64,000 nt of DNA from RYN-230 sp963704995 (GTDB taxonomy: Bacteria; Actinomycetota; Actinomycetes; Streptosporangiales; Streptosporangiaceae). The stretch covers positions 1 to 64,000 of the forward strand of contig CAVPIM010000020.1 in the NCBI GenBank assembly GCA_963704995.1, given 5' to 3'. A model generated the notes under the pieces. It had not been told where the DNA came from, searched no databases, and saw only the letters and a program-made list of their open reading frames with translations. Below, in pieces: positions 18,775 to 28,799 of the stretch. The position numbers and the translations under genes are program-made. The first letter of the stretch is position 1, and each line of letters starts with the position of its first letter.

Positions 18775-20179
18775 TCAGCCCCTGACTACCTCGACATCGC
18801 CGATCCCCAGGGCCTTCACCGGGGCCCCGATCTGGGATGCGTCGCCGACCAGGATCGTGACCAGGCGGTCCTCCGGGAACGCCGCGATGACCGCAGCTGT
18901 CGCCTCGGCGGTACCCGTCTCGGTCAGGCGCGCGTACAGCTGCGCCTGGTAGTCGTCCGGCAGGTGCTGTTCCACCTGATCCGCCAGCGTGCCGGCGACC
19001 GACGCTGCCCGCTCGTACTGCAGCGGCGCCACGCCCACCAGGTTCTGCACCGCCGTATCGCGCTCGGCGTCGGTCAGGCCCTCCGCGGCCAGCGTGCGCA
19101 GCACCGTCCGCAGGTCACCCAGCGCGGGAGCCGTGGACGCCGTGTCCACGGAACCGCTGATGGCCAGCACCGACGCACCCGTAGCGCCGTCCGCGGCGTG
19201 CGGCGCCGGCGACCGCAGCACCTGCTGGAAGGCCCGGACCCCGTAGGTGTAGCCCTTCTCCTCGCGCAGAACCCGGTCCAGCCGGGAGGTGAGCGTGCCG
19301 CCCAGGCAGTACGTGCCGAGCACCAGGGCTGGCCAGACCCGGTCGTGCCGGTCCGGGCCGATCCGCCCGATGAGCAGCTGCGTCTGGACGGCACCAGGCC
19401 GGTCCACGATCACCACGCGGCCCGTGTCGTCGGCGGTCACCGCGCGGCGTGGGCAGCGGCTCGGCGGCATCACCGCTCCATCCGCCGAGCGTGCCGGCCA
19501 GCACTGCGTCCAGGTCGACACCGGTCAGGTCGCCCACGATGACCGCGGTCGCCGTGGCCGGCCGCACGTGCGCCTGGTACAGCGCGCGGACGCCCGCCGC
19601 GTCGATCCGCGCGACGGTGTCCTCGGTGCCCTTGCGTGGCCGGGACATCCGCGCGGACGCCGGGAACAGCTCCTGGGATAGCTGCTTGGCTGCACGCCGG
19701 GCGGGGTTGGCCAGCTCCAGCGGAATCTCGTCGAGACGGTTGCGCACCAGCCGCTCCACCTCGCCGCCGGTGAACGCGGGTCCGTGCAGCGCCTCGGCGA
19801 GCAGCCCAAGCGCCCGGGGCAAGCGGGAGACAGGAACCTCCAGCGAGACGCGCGCGCCCAGGTAGTCGGTGCCCGCATCGAGAGTCGCGCCGCAGCGCTC
19901 GAGTTCGGCGGCGAACTCCTCAGCGGAGTGCTGGCTGGTGCCCTGGGACAACGCATCGACCATGATCGTGGCGATACCGTCGAGGCCGTCCGGCTCGACG
20001 TCGAGCGGCATGTCCAGGCAGATCTCCACCGCCACCACCTGCTGCCCGGGCCGGTGACAGCGCAGCACGGTCAGCCCGTTGCCCAGGCCGCCGCGCTCGG
20101 GCGCGGGAAATGCCCAGGGCCTCGGCGGCCCCGCGGCCGGCTGTGGGTGGAAGTCCATGGTCACGGCTGCGTCCGTCAC
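18775..20179 (-). CDS. M16-family peptidase-like subunit (non-zinc partner), frameshifted
   Basis: Second gene of an M16 pair. It starts at GTG 20179, overlapping the stop of the upstream peptidase (GTGA). It shows LGNGLTVLRCHRPGQQVVAVEICLD and GIATIMVDALSQGTSQHSAEEFAAELE, without HxxEH, so it is the inactive partner. EEKGYTYGVRA contains the R/Y pair that binds substrate in M16 partners. The frame changes near 19445-19455: PLPTPR joins RAVTADDTGRVVIVDRPGAVQ if one base is added. Active M16 proteases are heterodimers of such pairs, so the repaired gene would complete the neighbouring enzyme. Confidence 0.85.
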
Positions 20180-21531
20180 CGCCCGGCTCCTTCCGGCTTG
20201 CCATCCGCTTCGGCGGTCACCTGGTCGTACACCAGCACGGCGCGATTGCCGGGGCGAAGCCGCTCTGCGGCCATCGCCCGGACCTCCTCGGCGCTGACGT
20301 CGAGGAGGCCGTCAATGGCCGTGAACGCGAGCTGCGGATTACCGAACAGCACCGCGTACCGGCACAGTGCGTCGGCCCGGCCCGCGACCGTGCTGAGCCG
20401 GTCCAGCCAGCCACGTTCCAGCAGGGCCTGCGCCCGCTCCATCTCCCCGGCCGACGGTGCCTGCGTACCCAGCCGGGCCAGCTCCTCGTCAACGGCGGCC
20501 TCGATCTGCGGGATTCCGGCGTCCCCGGAGGCCTTCACGTCCAGCCAGCCCAGCGAGGGGGCACCAGCCAGCCGCAGCACCCCGAAGCCTGCGCTGATGG
20601 CGGTACGGTCGCGCCGCACCAGCCGGTTGTAGAGCCGCGACGACATGCCGTCGCCGAGCACCGTGAGCGCCACCTCGGCCGCGTCGCACTCACGCGTACC
20701 GTCGGGCGGCAACCGGTAAGCGGCCATCAGCGCGCGCGCCGGGACCTCCTCCTCGATCTCCACGCGCAGCTCCGCGCCGATGACCGCAGGGAGGGTGCCG
20801 TCGCGGGGCGGCACCTTGCCGTCGTGGGACGGGATGGAGCCGAAGTACCTCTCGACCCATCGAAGCGCCTGCTCCGGGTCGATGTCACCGACGACCGCCA
20901 GGACCGCGTTATTGGGCGCGTAGTTCGCGCGGAAGAACGCGCGCGCATCGTCCAGCGTCACCGCGTCCAGGTCGGCCATGGAGCCAATGGGCGTGTGGTG
21001 GTAGGGGTGGCCCTCGGGAAAGGCCAGTGCGGTCAGCCGCTCGAACGCGGTGCCGTAGGGCACGTTGTCGTAGCGCTGCCGGCGCTCGTTCTTGACCACG
21101 TCGCGCTGGTTCTGCAGAGACTCCTCGTCGAGCGCGGCCAGCAGCGAGCCCATGCGGTCCGCCTCCAGCCAGAGGGCCAGCTCCAGCTGGTGCGCGGGCA
21201 TGGTCTCGAAGTAGTTGGTGCGCTCGAAGCTCGTCGTACCGTTGAGGGAACCGCCTGCGCCCTGGACCAGCTCGAAGTGGCCGTTCCCCTTGACCTGCGC
21301 CGACCCCTGGAACATGAGGTGCTCGAACAGGTGGGCCAGGCCCGTACGGCCCTGGACCTCCTGCCGCGAGCCGACGTCATACCAGAGGCAGACCGCCGCG
21401 ACCGGAGTCAGGTGGTCTTCAGAAAGCACTAGGCGCAGACCATTGTCCAGCCGGTGCTCGGTCGCTGTCAGGCCGCCGGAACCGGCCTGCCGCGTGGCCG
21501 CGTGACCCACGGGCGCGCACGTCCCTTCCAT
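20176..21531 (-). CDS. M16-family zinc peptidase (insulinase/pitrilysin-like)
   Basis: About 451 residues. The inverted zinc motif HLFEH (H67, H71) follows GRTGLA, with the distal glutamate in LQNQRDVVKNE. The C-terminal half has LTVLGDGMSSRLYNRLVRR. Zinc endopeptidase degrading short peptides, forming a clamshell with the partner encoded just downstream (overlapping stop/start). ATG 21531 was preferred; the frame opens at a TTG at 21564. No convincing signal peptide, so the site of action is probably cytosolic. Confidence 0.9.
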   Translation of the reverse strand: MEGTCAPVGHAATRQAGSGGLTATEHRLDNGLRLVLSEDHLTPVAAVCLWYDVGSRQEVQGRTGLAHLFEHLMFQGSAQVKGNGHFELVQGAGGSLNGTTSFERTNYFETMPAHQLELALWLEADRMGSLLAALDEESLQNQRDVVKNERRQRYDNVPYGTAFERLTALAFPEGHPYHHTPIGSMADLDAVTLDDARAFFRANYAPNNAVLAVVGDIDPEQALRWVERYFGSIPSHDGKVPPRDGTLPAVIGAELRVEIEEEVPARALMAAYRLPPDGTRECDAAEVALTVLGDGMSSRLYNRLVRRDRTAISAGFGVLRLAGAPSLGWLDVKASGDAGIPQIEAAVDEELARLGTQAPSAGEMERAQALLERGWLDRLSTVAGRADALCRYAVLFGNPQLAFTAIDGLLDVSAEEVRAMAAERLRPGNRAVLVYDQVTAEADGKPEGAGR

Positions 21532-21731
21532 CGCATGCAGGAGAAGTAAAGCCACTGTATGCAAGGAAGCGGCCCGGCTTGATCGGTGGTCTTGCCCGGC
21601 CTGCTTGCGGCGGCATACAGTTTCTGCGCAGGGAGCGAACTTGTGAGCCGCGCCGGGCTAACTGTGGAGCGCTCCCGGGGGGTCCCCGTGACGATCATGA
21701 GCAGCGGACTGCCCCGGGGAACTTCCACGAC

Positions 21732-24008
21732 ATGAGCCACACGGGCGTGCGCGAGCGTCCGGACCGGGAGAACCGCCCGGGCCGGGCCGTGGACGACCTG
21801 ACCGTAGCCAAGCTGCTGCGTCCCCTCGTGCGGCCGGGCACTGTGGCCCGCGCGTCCCTCGTCGAGCGGCTGGCGGAAGGGGATACGCACCGGATCGTCT
21901 CCGTGGTCGCGCCTGCGGGCTATGGGAAGACGACCCTCCTGTCGCAGTGGGCCGAGCGCAGCGCCAGGGCTTTCGCCTGGGTGTCGGTCGCGGAACCAGA
22001 CAACGACCCGAAGGTCCTGCTCACCTACGTGGCGAAAGCGCTCGATGCGGTGGAGCCGATCGGCGACCGGGTGTTCGACGCGCTGGCCTCGCCCGGGAGT
22101 TCGGTGCCCGGCACGGTCGTGCCGCGGCTAGGGTCGGCCTTCTCCTCGATGAGCTCGCCGGTAGTCCTGGTCCTGGACGACGTGCACGTACTGCGTAACC
22201 GGGAGGGCCATGCCGCGCTGTCTGCGCTGGCCGACCATGTGCCGGAAGGCTCGCGGCTGGTCCTGGCGGGCCGGGCCGAGCCGCCGCTGCGGGTTCCGCG
22301 GCTCCGGGCCGAGGGCCGGATCCTGGAGATCGGTCCAGCTCAGCTGGCGCTCACCCGCGAGGAGGCTTCATCGCTTCTCGCCAATGCCGGTGTCAGGCTG
22401 GACGAGGAAGAGGTAGCCGAGCTGCACCGGCGGACCGAAGGGTGGCCGGTCGGGCTGTATCTCGCGGCGCTCTATCTCAGGGAAGGCGGCCTGGTCGCAG
22501 GCGCGGCGGTTTCCTTCAGCGGGGATGACCGGTTCGTGAGCGATTACGTGGAGTCAGAATTCCTGGCCCGGATCTCCCGTGGGCAGCGGGTATTCCTGAC
22601 CCGGTCCGCAGTCCTGGATCGCATGTCCGGCCCGTTGTGTGAGGCGGTGCTGTCCATGCCCGGGTCCGGCGCGACCCTGGCGGACCTGGCCCGGTCGAAC
22701 ATGCTGCTGGTGCCGCTGGACCGCCGCGGGGAGTGGTACCGCTACCATCACCTGTTCCGCGACATGCTCCTGGCCCAGCTGCACCGCCAGGAGCCCGGCC
22801 TGATGCCCGTGCTGCGCCGCCGCGCCGCCCGCTGGTGCCTGCGCAACGGCCTGCCTGAGGAGGCCCTGGAGTATTCCATCGCCGCCGGGGACGTGAACAC
22901 AGCGGCCCGCCTGGTGGAGAGACTCGGCGTGCCGGCCCACCGGCGGGGCCAGTTCACCACCATCCAGAGGTGGTTCCGGTGGCTGGAGGATCGGGGCGGG
23001 ATCGAGGGACATCCGATGGCCGCCGTGCTGGCCGGGCTGTTTTTCGCGTTGACGGGGCGGCCGGTGGAGGCCGAGCGCTGGGCGGACGTGGCCGACCGCT
23101 GGCCGCACGGGGATGCACTGCAAGGCGACACCGCCTACGCCGAGGCCTACGCGGCCATACTCCGGGCGCTCATCTGCCGTCGTGGCATCGAGCAGGCGCT
23201 AGCCGATGCGGACGAGGCCGTGCGCAGGTGCGCCGCCCAGGGCATCGTGACGCCGGCACCCGCGCTTTACCAGGGGCTCGCCCGTGTCCTTTCCGGCGAC
23301 CTTGAGGGTGGCGACCGATCATTCCAGGATGCCGTCAGTGCTGGGGAGCAGGCCGGCGCGCACGAGACTCTGGCCGTCACATTGTCCGAGCGATCGCTGG
23401 TCGCGATGGCACACGGTCAATGGGGCTGCGCCCAGGCGCTTGCGGATCAGGCCAGCGCCGTGTTGCGCCAGGCCGGGATCGAGGAAAGCTACGCGACACC
23501 GCTGATCTGTGCCGCCCAGGCCCGCGCGGCTCTGCACCGGGGCGATGCCGTCGCGGCACGCGAAGCACTGGTCCCGGCCCAGCGCCTGCGGCACCTGCTG
23601 ACCTACGCCATGCCCCAGCTGGCTGTTCAGGCCCGGATCGAGCTCACCCGCGTCCACCTCGTGCTCGCTGACATCGCCGGGGCCAGGACCCTGATGCAGG
23701 AGATCGATGAGCTGCTCCGCCGCCGGCCCGGCCTCGGGAACCTGGTCACCGAGGCTGAAGGGCTCCGCGTGCGCCTGTCGGAGGAACGAGGGGCCGCCGC
23801 CCCCGGCGCGTCGTCACTGACCGCGGCCGAGCTCCGGCTGCTCCCGCTGCTGACCACGCACATGTCCTTCCCCGAGATCGCCGAGGAACTGTCCCTCTCC
23901 CACCACACCGTCAGATCACAGGCGTACTCGCTCTACCGGAAGCTGGGGGCCACCTCACGCAGCCAGGCGGTCGCCCGGTCGCGGCAGCTGATGCTGCTCG
24001 AGGGGTGA
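21732..24008 (+). CDS. MalT-like LuxR-family regulator (STAND)
   Basis: 758 residues. Walker A VVAPAGYGKTT, Walker B VVLVLDDVHVL, sensor-like VLAGRAEPPLRVPRLRAEG, WPVGLYLAALYL and YRYHHLFRDMLLAQL. A helical middle domain comes next, then a divergent C-terminal LuxR helix-turn-helix (LTAAELRLLPLL, FPEIAEELSLSHHTVRSQAYSLYRKLG). ATG 21732 lies in a conserved context; the frame upstream to 21579 is not conserved. It is divergent from the M16 peptidase pair and followed 175 bases later by another regulator of the same family; they may share an inducer or arise from duplication. Confidence 0.9.
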   Translation: MSHTGVRERPDRENRPGRAVDDLTVAKLLRPLVRPGTVARASLVERLAEGDTHRIVSVVAPAGYGKTTLLSQWAERSARAFAWVSVAEPDNDPKVLLTYVAKALDAVEPIGDRVFDALASPGSSVPGTVVPRLGSAFSSMSSPVVLVLDDVHVLRNREGHAALSALADHVPEGSRLVLAGRAEPPLRVPRLRAEGRILEIGPAQLALTREEASSLLANAGVRLDEEEVAELHRRTEGWPVGLYLAALYLREGGLVAGAAVSFSGDDRFVSDYVESEFLARISRGQRVFLTRSAVLDRMSGPLCEAVLSMPGSGATLADLARSNMLLVPLDRRGEWYRYHHLFRDMLLAQLHRQEPGLMPVLRRRAARWCLRNGLPEEALEYSIAAGDVNTAARLVERLGVPAHRRGQFTTIQRWFRWLEDRGGIEGHPMAAVLAGLFFALTGRPVEAERWADVADRWPHGDALQGDTAYAEAYAAILRALICRRGIEQALADADEAVRRCAAQGIVTPAPALYQGLARVLSGDLEGGDRSFQDAVSAGEQAGAHETLAVTLSERSLVAMAHGQWGCAQALADQASAVLRQAGIEESYATPLICAAQARAALHRGDAVAAREALVPAQRLRHLLTYAMPQLAVQARIELTRVHLVLADIAGARTLMQEIDELLRRRPGLGNLVTEAEGLRVRLSEERGAAAPGASSLTAAELRLLPLLTTHMSFPEIAEELSLSHHTVRSQAYSLYRKLGATSRSQAVARSRQLMLLEG

Positions 24009-24183
24009 CGAGCTTAAATCCCCGTTTCATACCAATCGTGGGATGCGCGGGTCCGGCCGGCTGGCGTTGTGTGGAGGTTGCGAGCGAGATTCCCGCCGGC
24101 AGCCGGACACGGCGGCCGGCCTGCCGGCGGTGATCTCCAGCGGCGAATGACCATCAGGGCCGGCGGTTGGAGGGGGGACTCCG

Positions 24184-26886
24184 ATGGCGAGCCACGTGGC
24201 CAGGCAGATGGCGACCAGTACCCCGGGGGCACCCGTTCCCGTGGCCGATCCGGTTCTGGCCTCGAAGATCACGGCCCCGGCTGTGCCGGTCCTGGCCGTG
24301 CAGCGGCCGCGGATCTCGACATTGCTGGCCCGCGGTACCCGGTGGAGCCCGCTGACCGTTGTCACCGGGCCCCCCGGGACAGGCAAGACGATGGCCCTGG
24401 CCTTGTGGGCGGCGGCCGAGCCCACCGCAGTGGCCTGGGTGGCCCTGGACCGCTACGACAATCACCCGGAGTCCTTCTGGCCCCATGTGATCGCGGCCCT
24501 GCGCCGCTGCGGCGTCGTCATTCCGGAGGCGCGGCCGGCCGGCCCGCAGGAGCAGGATGCCGATCACGTGTTCCTGCTGCGGCTGGTGTCAGCCCTGGCT
24601 ACCCAGGACCCGCCGGTGATCCTGGTCCTCGACGACTTTCATCTGCTGACCGAGCCCGAGGTGCTGAAAGGGCTCGACTTCGTGCTGCGCAACGTGGGAT
24701 CCGGCCTGCGCATGGTGGTCTCCTCGCGGGCGGATCCGCCGCTGCGGCTGCACCGTTACCGGCTGGCCGGGGAGCTGACCGAGATCCGGGCGGACGACCT
24801 CGCGTTCAACCACGAAGAAGCCAGCCTGCTCCTGGCCCAGTACCACGGCATGATTTCCGCCGACTCACTCGATCGCCTGATGCGGCGGACCGAGGGCTGG
24901 GCGGCCGGTCTGCGCCTCGCGGCCATCTCCATGGACACCCATCCCGACCCGGACCAGTTCGTCAAGGAGCTGATCACTGAGGACAGTGCCCTGACTGGCT
25001 ACCTGGTGGAGGAGGTTCTGCACCTGCAGCCGCCCGAGGTCCAGGACGTGCTGCTCAGCACCAGCATCCTGGAGCAGGTCAGCGCCGAGGCCGCCAGCGA
25101 GCTGGCAGGTGACGAGCAAGCCGCGCGAATCCTGCCCGCACTGGCCCGCGCGAACACGTTTATCCAGCCCATCGGATCCGGGTGGTACCGCTATCACCCG
25201 TTGTTCGCGGAGGTACTGCGCCTGAAGCTGCGGCTCAGGTACCCGGAACGCCTGCCCGATCTGCACCGCCGGGCGGCCCGCTTCTACGAGCGCAGCGGCT
25301 CGCTCATCGCCGCCGTGCGGCACGCCGCGCAAGCCGGCGACTGGCCGCTCGCCGCCCGCATGGTCGTCGGCGGCCTGGAAATCACCGGGATCACCGAGCC
25401 GCAGGGCAGCCAGTCCCTGGCCCGGGAGTTCGAGAGCATGCCGGACAGCCAGGCCTGGAACGAGCCCGGGCCGTACCTGGTCTCCGCGGCGGCCGCCCTG
25501 GCCGGTGGTGACGGCGAAGCCTGTGCCGCCGCGCTGACCAGTGCGGAAGGCCTCCTTGAGCAGCTGCCCGCTGGCCAGGAGATCCCGGGCCGGCTCACCG
25601 CAGCGATGCTCCGCCTGGCCGCCTCTCGTCACGATGGTGATCTCCCCCGGGCCGCCGCGGCCGCGGACCGCGCCGAGGAACTGATGAGTCAGGTCCCTGG
25701 TGAACTGCTCGCCCGCCACCCGGGGATACAGGCCCGCGTCCTGGCCGGCCGCGGGGTTGTCGAGCTGTGGTCGGGCCACCTCGACGAGGCGCTGCGTGTC
25801 CTCGGCTCGGCGGTAAAGGCGGCCACGGCCTCGGGGGCGGAGTACGAGCACGCCGAATGCCTCGGGTATCTCGCGCTGGCGGAGGCTGTGCGCGGCAGGC
25901 TCGGCCGCGCGGCCGAGCTGGCGGAACGCGCCGCCGGGATCGCGGCCCGGGTGCGGCAGCTGCCGGTCATGCGGCCGGACCCCGCGGCCACCGTCGCCCT
26001 GGCCTGGGTGCACCTGGAGCGCAACGAGCTGCATGAGGCGCACAGCCTGCTCAAGCAGGTAGACGCCGCCCTGGGCGCCAGCCCAGACAAGCTGACCGGG
26101 GCGGTGGCCTGGCTGGTAGCGGCGCGTACTGGCCTGGCCGAGGCCCAGGCACAAGTCACCGCGCAGTGCCTGGCCAAGGCGCGGTCCGGCTGGCGGGTCC
26201 CGGATTGGCTGGAGCAGGAGCTGCTCGAGGTCGAGTCGCGGGCCTGCCTGGCCGCCGGGGACGTCCGGGCCGCGCTCGCCGCGGCCGGGCGCGCCGGCCG
26301 CGATGGCGGGCTGGAGGCCGCCGTCATGCACGCGCGCGCGTCGGCGGCGGCCGGTGACACCGGCGCCGCCAGGCGCGCGCTGGCCCCCGTCCTCGCCGCT
26401 CCCGGTGCGGCACCTGAGCAGGTGCGGGTGCATGCGCTGCTGGTCGACGCCCAGCTCAGCTACAGCCGCGGCGTCCCGGCGCGCGGTGCCCGCTCACTTG
26501 CGCACGCCCTGCGCCTGGCTGAACGTGAGCAGCTCAGGCTGCCGTTCGTCCTGGAGCGCGGGTGGCTCAGGCAGGCGCTGAGACGTGACCCTGAACTGGC
26601 CCGCAGCTACCAGCGCCTGCTGTCCCCGGGCCCGCGGCGCCCTCAGGTCCCGGCTCCGCGCAGCGCCCCGGATCAGCCCGCGATCGTGCTGGTCGAGCCG
26701 CTCACCGAACGAGAGCGGGAGGTGCTGCAGCACGTCTCCGAGATGCTCAACACGGCTGAGGTGGCCACCGAGATGTACATCTCGGTCAACACGGTGAAGA
26801 CGCACCTGAAAAGCATCTACCGCAAGCTGGCCGCGACCCACCGCCGCGAGGCGGTCCGCCGGGCCCGGCAGCTGGAGCTGATCTGA
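24184..26886 (+). CDS. MalT-like LuxR-family regulator (STAND)
   Basis: 900 residues: NTPase with Walker A VTGPPGTGKTM and Walker B VILVLDDFHLL, SRADPPLRLHRYRLAGELTEIRADDL, EGWAAGLRLAAIS, YRYHPLFAEVLRLKL, a TPR-like region, and a strong C-terminal LuxR domain (LTEREREVLQHVSEMLNTAEVATEMYISVNTVKTHLKSIYRKL). GGAGGGGGACTCCG lies before ATG 24184. It belongs to the same family as the genes at 13129 and 21732 but is closer to the former in its helix-turn-helix. Target genes unknown. Confidence 0.92.
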   Translation: MASHVARQMATSTPGAPVPVADPVLASKITAPAVPVLAVQRPRISTLLARGTRWSPLTVVTGPPGTGKTMALALWAAAEPTAVAWVALDRYDNHPESFWPHVIAALRRCGVVIPEARPAGPQEQDADHVFLLRLVSALATQDPPVILVLDDFHLLTEPEVLKGLDFVLRNVGSGLRMVVSSRADPPLRLHRYRLAGELTEIRADDLAFNHEEASLLLAQYHGMISADSLDRLMRRTEGWAAGLRLAAISMDTHPDPDQFVKELITEDSALTGYLVEEVLHLQPPEVQDVLLSTSILEQVSAEAASELAGDEQAARILPALARANTFIQPIGSGWYRYHPLFAEVLRLKLRLRYPERLPDLHRRAARFYERSGSLIAAVRHAAQAGDWPLAARMVVGGLEITGITEPQGSQSLAREFESMPDSQAWNEPGPYLVSAAAALAGGDGEACAAALTSAEGLLEQLPAGQEIPGRLTAAMLRLAASRHDGDLPRAAAAADRAEELMSQVPGELLARHPGIQARVLAGRGVVELWSGHLDEALRVLGSAVKAATASGAEYEHAECLGYLALAEAVRGRLGRAAELAERAAGIAARVRQLPVMRPDPAATVALAWVHLERNELHEAHSLLKQVDAALGASPDKLTGAVAWLVAARTGLAEAQAQVTAQCLAKARSGWRVPDWLEQELLEVESRACLAAGDVRAALAAAGRAGRDGGLEAAVMHARASAAAGDTGAARRALAPVLAAPGAAPEQVRVHALLVDAQLSYSRGVPARGARSLAHALRLAEREQLRLPFVLERGWLRQALRRDPELARSYQRLLSPGPRRPQVPAPRSAPDQPAIVLVEPLTEREREVLQHVSEMLNTAEVATEMYISVNTVKTHLKSIYRKLAATHRREAVRRARQLELI

Positions 26887-27015
26887 TTCACCCCTGGCCG
26901 CAGGCCGGGGATCGCCTGGCTGCGTCACGCTGGAAGCTGCGCCGGGACCGCCGGACCGGGTGAACTGCGCCGCGTTCACGGCCGTGTATAGCGGTGGGAA
27001 CGTTCGGGGGCGCGG

Positions 27016-28691
27016 ATGTTACTTGGCCTCATCATCACGGTAGTCCTGGCGCTGGCCGGTGCCGCGAGACTCGCCGTGCTCGGCCAGCGGGCGGCCACGG
27101 CCCGCCCTGCTTTCGACTTCGCCGCTGCTGACCGGCCGGCCCTGGTCCACCTGGTCCGCACCCGGTGCCGGCCGCAGGCCGCGGGCTACGAGGCGACGAT
27201 CCTGGATATGGCCGGGCGCGGGTACCTGTCCGTGACCGGCCAGGGCCCGGCGACCGGGGCCGGCGGGCTGGCCAGTCTCTGGCTCGGGCCGGCCGTACCG
27301 GCGGCCGGCTCCCCGCGCTGCTCGGCTTCGAGCAGCAGGTGCTGGACGACGTGCTCGCCCGGGTGAGCGACGCCCGCGGGGCACCATTCGACGCACTCGC
27401 CGGGGCCTGCCAGGCGGATGCCACCGCGATCTGGAAGCCGTTCGAGGACAAGCTGCTGGCCGCGGCCCGCGAGCTTGGCGTCTGCGGGCCGCGGCTGCCG
27501 CTCAGAGCCTCGTCCGTCTTCCTGGCCCTCGGCACGGCCGCGGCCATCGTCGCATCGGCCTGCCTCGCTGAGCCGGCGCATCGCGGCTGGGCGGCCGTGG
27601 CGACGGTCGTCGCCTGCGGGATCGCGCTGGCCTGGCTGTGGCAGGACCGGCCAACCCGGGCCGGTACAGCCCTCGCCGCCCGCTGGCGGGACAGCAGCGC
27701 CCGGCCTGCGGGCTGGGACAGCAGTCCGGCCGCGGCGGAGCTCCGGCAGAGCGCTTACGCGGTGGCCGCGGGCCAGGAGAGCGGCGGTGTTGCCCGGCGC
27801 CCGCGGCGGCGGGCCGGCCCGCCGGACGAGACCCGCCGGCCCGCGCAGGCCTGGTCCTCCTTCACCGGCAGCTGGCGGCGGGTGCCGGTCGGTCCGCGGG
27901 GCGGCCGGGCCCTGCGGCGCGGCGGCGGCCTGCTCACCGGAGCGGCGGTGATCGGCTTCATCTCGATCCCGTTCGTGATCACCGGCATCATCGGCTGGCT
28001 GGCCGTGATCCCGGTGCTGGCCGCCCTCGCGCTGGGCGCCGCCGGTGCGGCCGACCTGCTCGGGTCGCAGGCGGTCCCGAAGCAGGTCACCTTCCACGGC
28101 CAGGTCATCGCCCGCTGGCTCGAGGAGGAAAGCTCCGGCGGGGAGAACGAGCACACGGTCCGCCTGCCCATGCTGGCGATCGACGACGGCCAGCGGTCCT
28201 GGACATGCCTGGCGTCAGCGGCCGAGTTCGGCGGGGCGGCCCTCGGCGACCTGGTCCAGGTCACAGTGAACCCGCGTTCGGGGACGCTCGCCAGCCTCGC
28301 CGTGACGAGCCGCACCCGGCCGGAGGGCCCCTCCGCCGTCCGGCCCGCGCCACTGGTCACCCCGGAGGAGGCGGCGGCGGTGGTCGGCCCGCTCACCCGC
28401 ACCACCGGGGTTCCCGTGCTGGTCTCTGGCGGGCTCAGCGTCATCTACCAGGGCCGCGACGGCACCCTCAGCGTGATCGTCGCAGGCGGCGGCGTGGCCA
28501 GCCTCAACACCGCGATCGCCCGGCGGATGGGCACGCCGCTGCCGGGCATCGGCGACCAGGCGTGGCTGCTCAACCGCGAGCGCACCGTCATCGTGCAGGT
28601 CGGGCCGCAGGTCACCAAGCTCACCGCCAGCAAGAGCAGGCCCGGCAGCCTGCCGGTGCTGGCGTCGGTGATAGCGGCCCGCCTGCGTTGA
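27016..28691 (+). CDS. DUF2207-like membrane protein, frameshifted
   Basis: Starts at ATG 27016 with a transmembrane helix (MLLGLIITVVLALAGAARLAVLG). A cytoplasmic domain resembling the C-terminal half of DUF2207 proteins follows (YEATILDMAGRGYLSVTG; after the break LLGFEQQVLDDVLARV). Further hydrophobic helices lie at SVFLALGTAAAIVASACL and GWLAVIPVLAALALGAAG, with a soluble C-terminal part. The frame changes near 27290-27315 in a GC-rich stretch, and one base restores it. Function unknown; the family is widespread in actinobacterial membranes. It is monocistronic here. Confidence 0.6.
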
Positions 28692-28799
28692 GGTGCCCCT
28701 TCGTTGGGGTGCGATGATCGCGTAGCCGATCGTCGGGCAAGCTCAGAAAGTAAACTTCTCTCCTGCCGCAGCGAGCGGCCGTGCAGCAGGAGGGCAGCA

